Notes: generated by a model not told the origin, from the sequence alone. Shown: positions 45,781 to 58,080, numbered from the stretch's first letter. The stretch is DNA of 64,000 nucleotides from Datnioides undecimradiatus (GCA_008933995.1 WARS01000071.1:2219047-2283046); one strand, 5' to 3'. Translations and numbers: made by a program.

Positions 45781-48700
45781 GTAACAGCACCAAACACCAT
45801 CTTTTTGACACAAACCTTTGTTTGTTGTACATTCATGTCTTTTTAATCACTCTAAAGTTAATCCAAAATGCACCGAAGAATCCTACATGAGATATTAAGT
45901 TTTATTAAAGTCATGAGTTTCCTGGAAGAGGATCCCAGTAAGAATCAGTGAATTAATCAAGTTATTTCCGTGTTTCTTACTGAAATAATTGCAAGAACTA
46001 ATGCAAGCCTGCTTTTAACACGGTGAGGAAATACTGTTAATTAATGTTGCTGGCACTGATAGTGACTGCAGCATTGTTCAACTGATTTATGTCCGTGTTC
46101 TGGTTCTCGTAGCACTTTGAGAAAAGCTTGGGACTCATGTTTTTTTAATAAATACAGGAAAGGTCAACGGAGACTTGAGTTCTGTCCTGGAAATAAGAGA
46201 GAGAGGTTATGTCAGTGATTGAAGATCAATTAGATTTTACAGGAATTACATTTAAACATCTAATTTATGACAGAAAATACATGTTTTCTTTCAACATAAT
46301 GAGAAACGCACCCACCAAGTTGCAAATTCACTTATTTACAAGACGTGTGTTCTTTCATAGCGACTGCACCGTTGTTCAACTTTTTAATATTGGTGTTTGG
46401 ACGCTCGCAGCATTTTGGTTAAAGTTTAGGATTTATGGTTTATGTATGGTTTAATAAATACAGAAAAGGTCAACAGAGACTCGAGACACAACCTTTTCTA
46501 TGAACGTGGACTGAAGGCACAGTCTTGCAAAACCAAAATGCTTTAGCTGCTTTAGCAACTGCATTTGTCGCTATAACGTAATTAAAACATTATATACAAA
46601 CGGATTTTAGTGGACCTGCTTCTTTTGTCAAAACAGTGTTTCTAGACATCATACTTACATCGTGGCCTTCACTGAAAGACACAAAGACACCATGTGATCC
46701 CTGTAATTCATTGGTGAGTCATTTCCAGCCATAATAAACAAACATTTGTGTGATGTAATGACAATAATTAGGAGTGCGAGATGACACTTCCTGTTCTCTG
46801 TGTACAATACCAGCTGTGTAGATGGCTGGAGTTATTATCAAGCTGCTCTGCTGCCTCAACGTTTATGAACGACTGCAGAAGACAAAGGAAAATGTAGAGG
46901 ATTAAAGGAAACAGAGTTAAACGGAGAAAAGAGGAGAGAAGAAGGGAATCATTTGGGTCTTCGGAAACAGAATGAGAGACTTTAATCTCAGCGCCTGCAA
47001 AAGTCATTTGAGCCTGTGGTATCGATCAGCCGAGCAACAGCATCGACTGCCAGCAGATATATCTTGGTCATTAAGTTCCCCGCGTGTTTCAGGTCAAATC
47101 AGTCGTGTGGTTCTATAAGAAACATCTGGGCAGCTCCAAGGAGACCAGGGCCCTGACTGATCACCATGGCAACAAGCTGCTGGACCCCAGCAACGTCCCA
47201 CACAGCGGCGCCCTGCAGAGTCGATTCTCCATCCGTCTCTTCAGCCTGCTGATCTTCAGGGCCGGCACCGACGACTCCGGCGTCTACATCTGCGGCTCCG
47301 CCCACAACGACTTCTTCTACGGTTACGACCTTGACATCCAGGAAGCGCGCACGCTCAGCGTCACGCCCAGGTGAGGAGAATCGTGGGTGGTCATTGATTG
47401 TCTCTTTAGGAGTCGGGCATTAAGCTGTCAGATTTTGACCCTGCTGCTCATGAATAATGTCTTATCCTCCCGATAAGGATCATTGACTGACCGCTGGCGG
47501 ACGCACCTGTCATACTGTATGTCAGCTCCGTATGGATATTCCTTGCATGTTTCTGCAAACACGATAAAGACATCACATCATCCTGAGTATTTGATTCTTT
47601 GCACTGTGAAACTGCTCACATCTAAACTATCGCATGTTCACACTGGATGGTGAATACCAGAGATAACAGAGGCCCTGAACGACCACCGACAGCAACAATC
47701 AAGGATGTTATCGTCATAATATGCCGTTCTTTTCAAACCAGTTTGTTAATCTATAATAATCTACCTGCAGGCACACTCCAGAAACTAAAAGCAGTAGAAG
47801 GAAAGGTCTCGGCTCTGCTCAGCCCCTGTACCGGGTCTTCACGGGCTTCCGGCCTTGGTCAGTCTGCGATCGCTGCGGAGTACCGGGAGAGCAGATCCGT
47901 GTCGGACTCTGCTATGTCTACTCTCGCTTCCTGCACGTGCGCTACAGACAGCCCAATCAGACTGTCGTTTCATGTGGCTCAGGGGCGGTGCCGGCTGCCT
48001 TCATGCAGCTCAAGCAAAGCAGAGTCGGAGCCAAGCTGGAGGTCAGAAGATGCCAAGTGACTTGTCCAACCCAAGCTCCCCCGCCCTCCAAAATGCTTGA
48101 TCTGATGGCATTTCTTGGGTACAGGTAAGTGTTATAGAAGTATTATGATGTTTTGGAGGTGGAGCAGGAACATCTATGTAGTCTAGCACATTGCTTGGCT
48201 GTTTACTGCCATTGGTGGCCTGAGGGAAACCTCATATAGTATCCATAATCCAGTTTTTACTCCAGTGGAGTGAACCAGTGTTGTTCTTCGGTAATGTTAA
48301 GGAACCTGAGTATTACATTTGGATTTTTAATGTTTTTACTTGATGGTTATGAAATGTGTCATGGGGGTCACCAAAAACATTAGGGTCCACCCTCTGAGGA
48401 CCACGAATATCCACAGCTAAATCCAGCCATTCATTTTCAGGATTATTACACATGGACTTAAACTAATCAGATGGAAACTTGAGCTTTCCTCATTAACGGC
48501 CATCGGTGTCAAAGCTGATCACTGTTTTAACCAATTATATCATGACATCCACCCATCAATCAATGTTCAATGTCATGTGCAGCACAGAGCTGAAATTCAT
48601 TGGTTAGCTAGCTAGCGCCCTCATCATTTCTCATCTTCCTCCACCTCCTGCGGTTCTGGCGGTACGTTTGTTATGACTCGACCACTTTTCAACACTTAAA

Positions 48701-49870
48701 TCGAACTCTTCCAAACGTTTCACGTATGCTGTTTCATCTGGACAGACCACGTTCCTCATGTGCCGAATCTCGGTTTCTGTGTTGCAGTTCTGACTCCCGG
48801 CCTGTGGAGGTTCCAGTGTTTTACCTAAACCACCCCGCAGACCATATCCTGACGCTGGGCTGTCCTGGGGCACGACCTAACATGGCCGTGGCCTGGGACC
48901 GTGATTCCAAACCCATCTACCGATTTGAACACTCTGTGGGTCGTAACCTCAGCGACACGCCCTCCAGGCTGCAGATCGACCCAGGACACCACCTGCTGTT
49001 TAGACCTGCACAAACCCACGACTCAGGTACCTGCTACTGTCTACTACTGTAATGAAACCTTGTGCGTCAGTGTCTGTGTTTTAATTATGCTGCCGGCTTT
49101 TAAAAGGAGTTTTGTTTACCTCAAACTATTTGTGTCAGTCTGTGTGATTAATTTTGATGCACTGAAACTGCACCCTGTGTTTGACCTGCAGCCAGTTGCA
49201 TATAAATAAATAAGCCTAGTCTTTGACTTAGACAGAAGTTTACCTGTGACTGACAGCAACAGCCACACTTAGCATTCGAAAATCAACATGTTACACCTGC
49301 TGAAAAGCTTTTGGAGGAATAAGCCCCTTAAAAATGTGTTTTATTTACTATTTACACTATTCTGAAGCCCATTTGTAATTTGTATGTTTTGCATTGTTAA
49401 ATCATTAGCTAGCGACTGGTGCATTACACATTAGCATCATTAGCATCCCAAAACCACTGTCACAGAGTAAAATGTTTCTTTTCACCAAAACTAAAAGCTA
49501 AAGGCATTTTTGGCCCAATCACAATCTCCATCATCATCATTAGCACCACTATTGCTGCTGTGCAGAAGCTAAACCGTGCTAATGCAGCACTAAGTGTTAG
49601 TTAAGTAGTTAATTTGACTACAGTATCCTTTTTTGTTAATTAGGTACCTACTATTGCTGGCTGCAGGGTCAGAAGGCCGCCGAGATACGCCTGCTCATCT
49701 ACGCCCATCTGGGCCAGGGACAATCGGTGACATCACATCCTGACTTCCCGGCAGCCGTCAGGACGGTGTTGACGTCGTATGCTGTCATGACGGCTGCGTT
49801 TTGCCTTTTGTTGCTGGGCCGAGCTGGAGTCAGACACCTCAGGGACACCAGAGAAACACATGTGGATTAA
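45589..49870 (+). CDS. fam187a: FAM187A ortholog, Ig-like V-type single-pass membrane protein (five spliced exons)
   Basis: Exons are 45589-45780, 47093-47370, 47771-48124, 48788-49026 and 49644-49870, all with GT-AG introns and matching phases (0, 2, 2, 1). They give 429 residues; human FAM187A has about 413. A leucine-rich signal peptide covers residues 1-20. Ig-like domain 1 spans about 50-155, with the FELPCHC-like segment, W70 (VVWFYKKHLGSS) and C131 (DDSGVYICG). A cysteine-rich linker contains CDRCGVPGEQIRVGLCY. Ig-like domain 2 spans about 283-373, with C300 (CPGARP), W311 (VAWDRD) and C359 (TYYCW). One membrane span lies at about 396-413, followed by a short basic tail. N-glycosylation sequons occur at NQT (linker) and NLS (domain 2). 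Blocks such as CPAFL, NAAYLA, LPCHCKP, RFSIR-FSLL-FRA and CPGARP agree with the human protein. The molecular function is essentially unknown. The start ATG has A at -3 and directly precedes the signal peptide. ATTAAA overlaps the stop codon. Confidence 0.95.
45781..47092 (+). other. fam187a intron 1
   Basis: A 1.3-kb GT-AG intron. It contains two diverged direct copies of a ~120-bp segment (46060-46179 and 46358-46484) about 300 bp apart. No internal exon is needed: the flanking exons join in phase 0 and match FAM187A without a gap. Confidence 0.85.
46060..46484 (+). repeat. Diverged ~300-bp tandem duplication in fam187a intron 1
   Basis: Copy A (46060-46179) and copy B (46358-46484) share TAGYGACTGCASCRTTGTTCAAC at their start and AATAAATACAGRAAAGGTCAACRGAGACTYGAG at their end, with similar but diverged sequence between. 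Offsets are 298 bp at the start and 305 bp at the end. Not recognised as a known mobile element. Confidence 0.7.
47093..47370 (+). CDS. fam187a: fam187a exon 2 (core of Ig-like domain 1)
   Basis: Encodes residues 65-156 plus two bases of Arg157. It reads VKSVVWFYKKHLGSS, then RFSIRLFSLLIFRAGTDDSG and VYICGSAHNDFFYGYDLDIQ. The tryptophan and the D-x-G-x-Y-x-C motif are the hallmark Ig V-set positions. The acceptor is TTTCAG at 47087-47092 and the donor is GTGAGG at 47371. The frame open on the opposite strand here is only a shadow of this exon. Confidence 0.95.
47371..47770 (+). other. fam187a intron 2
   Basis: A 400-bp phase-2 intron from GTGAGG to CTGCAG. No repeat or regulatory element is recognised inside. 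Confidence 0.85.
47771..48124 (+). CDS. fam187a: fam187a exon 3 (cysteine-rich linker)
   Basis: The first base completes Arg157; the exon then encodes residues 158-274 and two bases of residue 275. It contains YRVFTGFRPWSVCDRCGVPG, EQIRVGLCYV, the glycosylation site NQT and VVSCGSGAVPAAF. Human FAM187A has the matching [20 protein letters not shown] and VVSCGSRAVP. The acceptor is CTGCAG at 47765-47770 and the donor is AG|GTAAGT at 48124/48125. The first ~17 codons (HTPETKSSRRKG...) are poorly conserved and basic. Confidence 0.95.
48125..48787 (+). other. fam187a intron 3
   Basis: A 663-bp phase-2 intron. Around 48345-48450 it holds a fragment of the teleost 'CAGAGGATGA' repeat family in reverse orientation (CACCCTCTGAGGACCACGAAT region). 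The rest is unremarkable. Confidence 0.8.
48788..49026 (+). CDS. fam187a: fam187a exon 4 (Ig-like domain 2, first part)
   Basis: Completes Ser275 and encodes residues 276-354 plus one base of Gly355. It reads VEVPVFYLNHPADHILTLGC, PGARPNMAVAWDRDSKPIYR and SDTPSRLQIDPGHHLLFRP, with the sequon NLS. Human has [20 protein letters not shown] and ARPEHAVAWDKDRQHLYR. The acceptor is TTGCAG at 48782-48787 and the donor is G|GTACCT at 49026/49027. The donor and the next exon both read GGTACC; only the split chosen here keeps the frame and the YYC motif. Confidence 0.94.
49027..49643 (+). other. fam187a intron 4
   Basis: A 617-bp phase-1 intron, AT-rich with no recognised element. Near its 5' end the sequence imitates the next exon (GGTACCTGCTACTG against GGTACCTACTATTGCTGG), which could confuse automated splice calls. 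Confidence 0.85.
49644..49870 (+). CDS. fam187a: fam187a exon 5 (end of Ig domain 2, membrane span, tail)
   Basis: Completes Gly355, then TYYCWLQGQKAAEIRLLIY (C359 closes the Ig disulfide; human YYCWRQGVLVAGFRLGV). A stalk and a hydrophobic span at 396-413 follow (VLTSYAVMTAAFCLLLLG), with a basic 16-residue cytoplasmic tail and the TAA stop at 49868-49870. The acceptor is TTAATTAG at 49636-49643. The tail is shorter than in human and lacks its cysteine-rich stretch. Confidence 0.93.
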
Positions 49871-52276
49871 AATCCAATTAACCGCTTGGTGGTTGTGTCG
49901 TTATCCTCAGCACTGCGGAGATAACGCCAGGGCTGCACTGATACAGTTGTGCTCAGTTCACTGTACTGTTATCAGACACAGAGGAGACAAAGCACTTAAA
50001 GCAGCTGCAATGGAAAAGCCTGTACTGCCAGAGACGGTGGTCGTCTTTCACGTGACCAACCCCTTCCTTCTGGACACCAAACACCAACAAGCAAACAGTT
50101 GATATTCGCAACAGCTTCAACCAATTTGGTGCCAGGAAGGAGCGGGTGTAGACGGACTTGGAGTAAGTCAGTAGTCTGATATCGGGTCTGGAGGAGCTGA
50201 TGGCGTCACATTGGGACTTGAAGGAAGGCAGTGCCGTAGAAGAACAAGCTGCAAAACAAAAAGCATTTTAAAACCTTATTTTGAAGCAAAGTCTCCATTC
50301 TTTTACCAGATCTGACTGGTGATGCTGTTTAAAGTAGAGTTATGGCTACCCAACCATTCATGTAGATAGAGGCCTGGTCTTGTTAGCCATTAATAACTGT
50401 TTAGGGCATTACCAAGATGGCTGCTAACATCACTAGTTCATATGCAACAGTCAAATGAGGCTTTCTGAACTGAAGATCCTCAAAGTGAAAAACTACAATT
50501 CCACTCATCCAACACTTCCTAAATAACTATATTCTGCTACTGAGCTGCATGTATTATCATTGCAACTTGTTGTGTGCAGGTATTTGGACAATAATATTCA
50601 CTTTTATGGTTAAACAAAAGCCTCTTAGCGGCTGCAGACGTCCTCCATGGCTCACGTCCAGAGTCCATTGGGGTTTTGTGGTGTAACCAAAAGCTTTTGG
50701 GTGACATGTTTGGAAAAGACTTCATTTCAGTGTGTGAAAACACATTTTTATCTGTGTGTGACGGCGTTCCCGCAGTGTTTTGAATGCACTTTCCCTCTTG
50801 TGGGGAAACACCCGCGAGTCCCCACCTGACGCATCCGCTCTACAGCCAGCGTGTGAAGTGCTCTCAGGTGTGCGGCTCCTCCTGATAAGAACCAAGAGAG
50901 CGAGGGAGATACGCTGAAACAAAGGGAGATCCCACTGAGAGGGAGAAGCTAATGACACTTACAGTAGATAAAAGGAAAATATCTGGAGGGGAGAAACAAA
51001 AAAGTCAAGCTTGAGTGGTTGGTGAAAAAGAAAAAGGGTTGAAAGACGGACGAGAATTCCCATTTAATTGTTTTTGTGCAGATTAAATCGACTCCGGATA
51101 CAGAAAATGCAAATGTTTGTTAAAGGTTCTGCGTATGCGACATTCACAGCTGCGAGATATCACACCGGAGCATCTGTGAGCCGAACAAATGAGTGAGTCC
51201 TTATCTCTGTAAAGTTATCTCTGCTCACAAAGCTCAGAACTGTCAGACCAGGCACAACGGACCCAGTACGGAACACGCTTTACGTATCTACAGCCTCAAA
51301 TGCTTGCAGAAACATGCTTTAGAGTGCTGTTTTGCAGCTAAGAATGAGACATACAAACAGGAAGTGTGCTTTGTCTGCTCGGTCGCCATTACGCCACTTT
51401 ATCTGTTCACAGGAAATATTATCTTTTTGCTGACATCTCTGCAGCTAAAAGTCATTTTTAATTAGTTTTAGTACATTTTTTTTTCATATTTCCAGTTTTA
51501 TTTAAGTGTTTTTGTATGTGATTAATGTTTAAATTGGCACAGAAATGTATTAACAGTCTAAAAAAACATTGCTTTTTTTCCTACGTATCATTAAATATAT
51601 GATGTTTGACTGTAAAGTGACTTGAGTGAACCTTTGTTGGGATTCAAAAACAGAGTAAAATTGATTTGAAATTGAATTAAACATGTTTGCACGTCAATAT
51701 TTGATGCATTTCTATTTTATTATATGTAAAAAGAAAGACATTCGTGCTGAAAACAGAATTCAAGTCTGGCTCACTTCCCTTCCATTCAGACAGGGGACCT
51801 GGTGTCGTTAGCTGGAGGTTGTTTTCAAGATGGCTGCCAAGTGGCATGACCTGACTACAAGCATTTTGATGTTATTTTGCTTTAACGTGAGAATGAAATG
51901 GACGAAAACATTTCCCTCTTGCGACAAGTCTCGATTGTGTGTTTTGTTGTTGCTGTCAACCGGCTGCAGCTCGACGAAACGCAGACTGAATGTGTCGGTA
52001 ACGACTTGTCACACCTGGACGCCTGGAGCACCCGCAGGTGTTGGAGTGTCTCTTGAAGACGCCGGCGCTGCGGTGAAGAGCAGCGGAGAGGTGAACAGTT
52101 TCAGAGGAGAGATATCGGAGGTTCTTGCCGTTGGACAGAAGGGACATCAGATGCGTCCTCATTAAGACGTCCCTCCAACCCTGAGAGCCGGGGGGGAGGA
52201 ACGACACCGAGACACTTGTTCCTCTGCAGCTGTGGCCTCCTCTTCACTCCCTCTCATCCCTTGTTGTTTCACCTCC

Positions 52277-52288
52277 TACCTCCCCCCC
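52277..52288. repeat. Poly-C run
   Basis: A homopolymer of about ten C within TACCTCCCC...CGTC. Confidence 0.75.
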
Positions 52289-55200
52289 CCCCGTCTTCCT
52301 GCCTCAGCAGCTCTGAATCGACTCCTGTTCCCGACCTCCAGCGATCGGGCTGAAGGTTTGCTGACAGACCAGAACTCAACCTGAACCCTTAATGGTCCCC
52401 ATCAGGGTCTGACGCCCTGTTTTGATTCACTAAGTAGCTCAGGTCCTATCAAGCTCAAGCCCCTTAATGCTCACGTATGTAGAGACTTAAAGTGGAAACC
52501 TTCACCCGTAGCACACTGGAGCCAGCTGTACTTGTGCATAATGCTGTTAATGAGAATGAACTGACAACTCAGTCGGTTATAATTAACATTACTGCTCCAC
52601 TGGGAGCCCAGGCACTGAATTTACTCAAAAAGATCTAATTAGATTTGAGTTTTATCTTCCTGTAAATGTGAATGGAAACTGGATTGGTACCTTATGTACG
52701 TCAGAAACCAGGTCTCATCCTCAGCGAGCTCTCATGTCTTCAATCACTCACCTCTTCTCTTCTTCTCTTTGATTGTGTCCCTTCTTCTCTGCCTTCCTGC
52801 CCGTTAATCCTCCTCTTCTCTCTTCCTGTGGACCTGCTGGGTTTCACTGCAGCCTTACAATCAATCAGGGGCTGATATACAGCTGGGATGAAAGGGGAAC
52901 ATTGTTAACAGGCTGTGAGGAGATAAAGCAAGCCAGACTGCGGACCTCAGGGGCTGAGATCTGTTTCACTCATGGTGTGGAGTGGCGGTAGGGAGGAACC
53001 AGGCGAGGCTATGAAGGAAAGGAAAGGTAATGGAAATCATAGGGAGTTATCCTCTGGGGAGCTCAGGTCTTATGGAAATTAGACAGACTGAACAATGAAA
53101 ATGCTGCTGCTTTAAAACAGAAACAATGGGTGAAAGAAAACGTTGAGTAAAAGGTTAAAGGTCAAACAAATGACTTCAGAACGAGATGACGAATACGAAT
53201 CAGACGTATTTCCTCCTCAGTTTCCTCGTGTTTCTTTGTGTTTACTGAATTCATATTTTGTTTGTCCTGTCATTTTAAATGTTTGATTACTGTCTGTTAC
53301 CTGCTAATTGCCTGAGCCGCCCTTCCCTATATTTCACCTTTGCTAGCATCATCATTGCTTCGTACTTCTGTGGGTGTTTCATCAAACCAAGTGTGACAAT
53401 GTTCAGAAATATCAAAGAGAGATAAATGTGTCATAAAACTTATTAAACTGGAAACAGTGGAGGAGACAGAAGGTGGGTTGACTCTACAATAACCCACCAA
53501 CACTGACCTGCTGAGGTCCTTCTGCTTTGTAGGAGAGGGAGCTGAGCAACCTGAAGTAACACACAGCCAACCAAAGACAAAGCAAAACGCTCAGGAATCC
53601 AGGAATAAGGGCACAGAGACCCCCTGTTCCTTTCAGATACAGCTTATTCTTTGTGTCCCAGATTTGTCTGAACCTGCAGCGTGCTCTGTCCTGCTAAACT
53701 CAGCTTCTTCATGACGCCGGTATACCTTAAATTACCACACATCAAACTAATGCAATGACTGAAGAGTACTTGTTCACGTGCATCCTCTGGATAAGCAGTG
53801 GAAATCAAACTGCATCCAGAATCTTCTTGAACCCCCGAGAGTCAGAGAAGTTTCCAGCGATATGTATTCAGTTTTCAGGGAGACACAGTTACAGCCTCTG
53901 GGACCGAGGTTTCAGTTCACATACTTCATGACCTTCCTCTCCGCTCTTATTTTGAAGCATGGCCGTCTTGCTGTACTGCAGCCTCTGCTCACTCACTGTA
54001 CTTTCCTGTCTATTGGGCAGCTCGCTCTGCAGAACTGGTTTCTATGCACTGCTGCTTTGCTCCGGGACACTTTCTCACTTTATGGAGCTGCTGTATCGGT
54101 GCAGTAGCGACTATTCACTTTCTGCCCAGCCAAACTCTGAAAAGTGCATTTGTAGACTTTCAGGTTCTGTCTGAGCACGACTGGCACTTATCAGGTGATC
54201 AGGTATGGGTTGTGTCTTACATCCATGTGAGCTGTACAATGCATTTAATCAATAAAATGACCTCTAAGTCAATGTGTCCATTTGACGAACCTCAGTTCAG
54301 GAAGGATGACGAGAGCGAGTCCAACCGAAATAAAACAATTTTCAGTCAAGATGTGGCTCAATGCCATGTTTACTTTGTTAAAAGATAATAAGAACAGGGA
54401 ATTTATGTAAAAAGCCTGCATGTGCTGTCACGAGTCAGCCAAGTGCAGCCAACGCTGGGCATTGTCTCAGCTCTCATTTTATGGACAGACTCTCAAGCTG
54501 CAGACAAAGAGAGCAGAGCATCCAAAGCTTGTCCTTGCTGATGATAAGTGTTTCGCTGGCTGAAACAACCTGCAGCTTCCATTGTGCAAGACGATGCACA
54601 TGAGAGCAAGGCAAGATGAGGGTCAGCACCTCCAAGTCTGAGGTGGTCCGTGGTCATCTTTACTGTAACTCAGGCATCTCCTTAAATCAGAGGAAGGTCA
54701 CATTCACTGTTTGTGTGCGCAGGAAATAAACAGGGACTCTGAATAAAAGGCAGAGGGTTCATTGCTCATAATGTGTCTGTTCTTGAAATGTGCTCTTGAG
54801 GGAACAGTACACCGCGACCGTTCTCCACATAAACCTGTGCACAAAAGAAATACCGCCGCTCGTTTGCGTTGGAGGTGAACGACACGCCGTCTCCTCAGCT
54901 GCCTCATTGGCCCCCGTTGGATAACTTTGCTTCATAGCGGGACGATTGTAACAGGCGGAAAGGAGAAAGGAGGGAAAGTTGGACCGCACACCACAGCCAT
55001 TAATCAACTTGTTAGTGCATCCAGGCCAGCAATGTAGCATGCCGCCTGTCTGCAGGAAGATAAATGAATAGAGACTTGTTCTTTAACCGTGTTTTGCCCT
55101 GGGAATTCAGACAGAATACTTAAACCTTTCTGCGGCGCCGCTCGGCCAGATCAATGCAGAATAATTCTGGTTATTTTTCATTTGCCGCCATCTCGCTGAC

Positions 55201-56889
55201 TGAAGTGATTGGCAAAATTGTGAGGGCGCCCATTGCAGTGCTCTGCGTGCCTCCCGGTTTGCAGGCGGTTCTTTCAGTTTGGCCTCAGGAAACAATTACA
55301 GAACAGTCCGTGTGGAGGGTTTGGACGAGGTTGGGAAAAGCTGCGATTTAATTTATTTCTCACATTTACATTCAGCTCATATCAGGTGGAACATTTCACA
55401 TACCGTCCTGCAGCACCTACCCGAGATATAACCCGGTTCTCCAGTCGGTCCTGTTTTAGTGTTTAGAGCCAGGCACCGCTCAGGGTTGCTGTCATGTTGG
55501 GTGTAATTGAGGAGTTCGGTCTCGACCTGCTCCATACGTGAAGATGACCTTTGTTGTTTTTGGCGCTGCAACGAAGCAACGTCTTGCAAACAAAATGCTC
55601 AGTTTCTCCAATTAAGCCGCTCCCTAACTGTCAGTCTTCAACCTTTGTTTTTACCAGTGAAGTATTACTGAGGGTAATGTAGCGTGACAACCGTTGTTAA
55701 CACACATTCACACCTGAAACTGCCCTGTGCAACCACAATCACGCTGCAAAGCTCCGCAGGAACAGTTCGAGGCTGACGGACCTTGCAAAAGGGCACCTGA
55801 GTGGTGGTGATGATGTTCCCTCGCTCTTCCCATCCAGATTTTTCCTACCTGCTACTTCTAAGTCCACTTCTGCAACCTAGAAATGGTCTGTGACACAATC
55901 AAAACAGGCACAAAACGTCAGATTTGAATGCAAAAGTTTATATATAAGGTTAAAAAAAAAAGCATTTTCTGCAACAAACTAAAGCAATCTCTTCAATACC
56001 TGCACAATTTGTATTGCATAAACATCAGGAAATCAATGAAAGATCAGACATGATAAAACTTCTTATTCAGCTGCATCAGTATGGACCATGCAACGCGGCT
56101 CGCCGTGTTAGGATGCAGTGTTTTTACCCAGTGACTCTTAAAGGTGGGTTGATGGAGCGGTTTAACTGCTGCAGATCTAATCCCTCCTTCGTCACATCGA
56201 TTCAAAGGCCTGTGAATCCTTACGGCTGTCTCCTGTAAATGGAAAGTATATAAAGACCAGAATATGGTGCTTTTAAACTGGGCTGCAGGAGATGTTTTCC
56301 TCTGGTTTGCAGGAGGAAACCTATTAAGAGAACAGCACATGGAGTAATTTTACAGTCTGATGGGAGCAGCGCCGGCTGGTTTCCTGTGATGCTTGTCACT
56401 GGATGAGCCACTATTTTCCACTTTTGCTGTTATTCTAGTATGACAGAAGAAGTGCGGGATCCATGCAGATTCATTCATTTGAGGACTTCAGGTGATGCAC
56501 AGTTCTCTCTTACTGAAGATAGTTGAGTTTCATTCGAGCTTTTCAGGCACTGGCCTCTCAGACTTCTCTGTTCTCCACTCCAGCGCTACGCAGGGGAATG
56601 CAATTTAGTTTTGAGGCGCCCGCAGCCTTTAAAAATGGCATTTTAAAAGTTCAGCAGCAATGCGTCCTTCCAGATAATCCGTAGAAAACTCTATTAACAG
56701 TTTTCCATTGGGACAAATTCCTCTGTGAAGAGCAGTTCCAATTAAAAACCGTTGACGGGGTCGACTGTGGATCATCGGGAATAACTGGGACAATCACGTT
56801 TTTAGCCACGCGAGTTGTTTTTGGCTCCAGAGGCAGGAGCTCCGATCGACTTTGGTCCAGGCTCAAATATCCCAACATAGCTTAGATGG

Positions 56890-57050
56890 ATTTTCATGAA
56901 TGTGTACAGATATTCTGGATTCCCAGCAGATGCACCATCAGGATTCCTGTTATCCCCTTGACTTGGAGTGAAATGTCTCGTCAGTTCTTCGATGGATTAG
57001 AACGGGGCTGATGCTCATTGTCGTCTCAGGATGAATTGGAATAACTTTGT
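56890..57050 (+). repeat. 'CAGAGGATGA' teleost repeat, diverged copy
   Basis: TTCATGAATGTGTACAGATATTC, CCCAGCAGATGCACC, GTGAAATGTCTCGTCAGTTCTTCGATGGATTAG and CTCAGGATGAATTGGAATAACTTTG match the order of the full-length fish family (fragment ...GTGAAATGTCTCAACAACTATTGGATGG... then TCAGGATGAATTGTAATAACTTTGG). The best-preserved copy of the inter-module part in this window. Confidence 0.6.
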
Positions 57051-57765
57051 TGTCTGTTAAACCATCCATAGCGCCATCATCCAGTCTATTATTGTACACC
57101 GATTTATTATTAAATACATGTTGTTTCCATGCCATCGTGCTAGATGAGCTGGTAAACACAGCCTGCTAACCGTTAGCATGTTAACTGCAAGACTCTAAGA
57201 GCGAAGAGATGTTGGTCAGACCCTTAAACGGCTGCTAATAATCTCCAGCTGCAGATAGCATCGACATAAGTGATTTAAACATTTCAAAACATGACAATAC
57301 AGCACACACACGGCACCAAGATGTGGAGAAAAATACATAAAACCCCAGAGCTCATTGTGATTATTGTTCATAATCTGCTGTGCATGTATATAATATGAAT
57401 GTGACCGCAGCTCGCAGGCTCCATATCGATCACCGTCCTCCAGGTTTCCTCAGGAGAGCGCGGTATTGGACTCGCTGGCTGTTCCGTTCAGTTATTATAT
57501 AAATTACATGCAGCAGAAATCTCCACCGTGTTGTTTCAGTCATTAAGACTTTCAGCTGCACGTGCACACAACAGTGTGCGGGGAAGTGGCCGTTTGTAAA
57601 CGGCAGTGCACATCAGTGAAAGTCGGACGCACGGGGTGGTGTTGGGGAGGTTTGTGCTGTGTAGGAGCTGCTGTGATGTTCTCTCCGGAGGCTTCAGTCA
57701 GTGTTAATCCTGAAATGTGGACAATGTGGGTGCATCGACTTAAAATGGAGGATCAGTGAGGATAA

Positions 57766-58080
57766 GAATAGAATAGAATAGAATAGAATAGAATAGAATA
57801 GAATAGAAGTACTTTATTAATCACTTGAGGGAAACTGTGTTGTTAAAGTAGCAAATAACAGATGCCATTATACTGAGTAATGTAAAACAAGAAACAATCA
57901 TAAAATAGAATAATAATAAGATTAAATGAGACAACAAATAAGATAAAATATAGAAAATATAAATACAAATAGAACTAAAATATGTACATAATAGATATTT
58001 GTATACAGGATAGACAGTATCAGCAACAAACCAATATGAAATAGAAAAGGAAATGAAACATTCAGCATTCAACACCTCGA
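57766..58080 (+). mobile_element. L2-like LINE 3'-end fragment with (AATAG)n tail
   Basis: A perfect (AATAG) pentamer run (57766-57808) leads directly into TACTTTATTAATCACTTGAG and GGAAACTGTGTTGTTAAAGTAGCAA, the signature end of teleost L2-type repeats (TACTTTATTGATCCC..AGGGAAATTG...ACAGTAGCA). About 200 bp of A-rich sequence follows, with AAATATGTACATA and ATACAGGATAGACAG, as in that family. The pentamer run is probably the element's simple-repeat terminus, which would place the LINE itself on the minus strand. No reverse-transcriptase coding is present. Confidence 0.6.

Noticed and set aside
47099-47305. Minus-strand frame opposite fam187a exon 2
   Set aside because: Antisense shadow of a well-supported exon.
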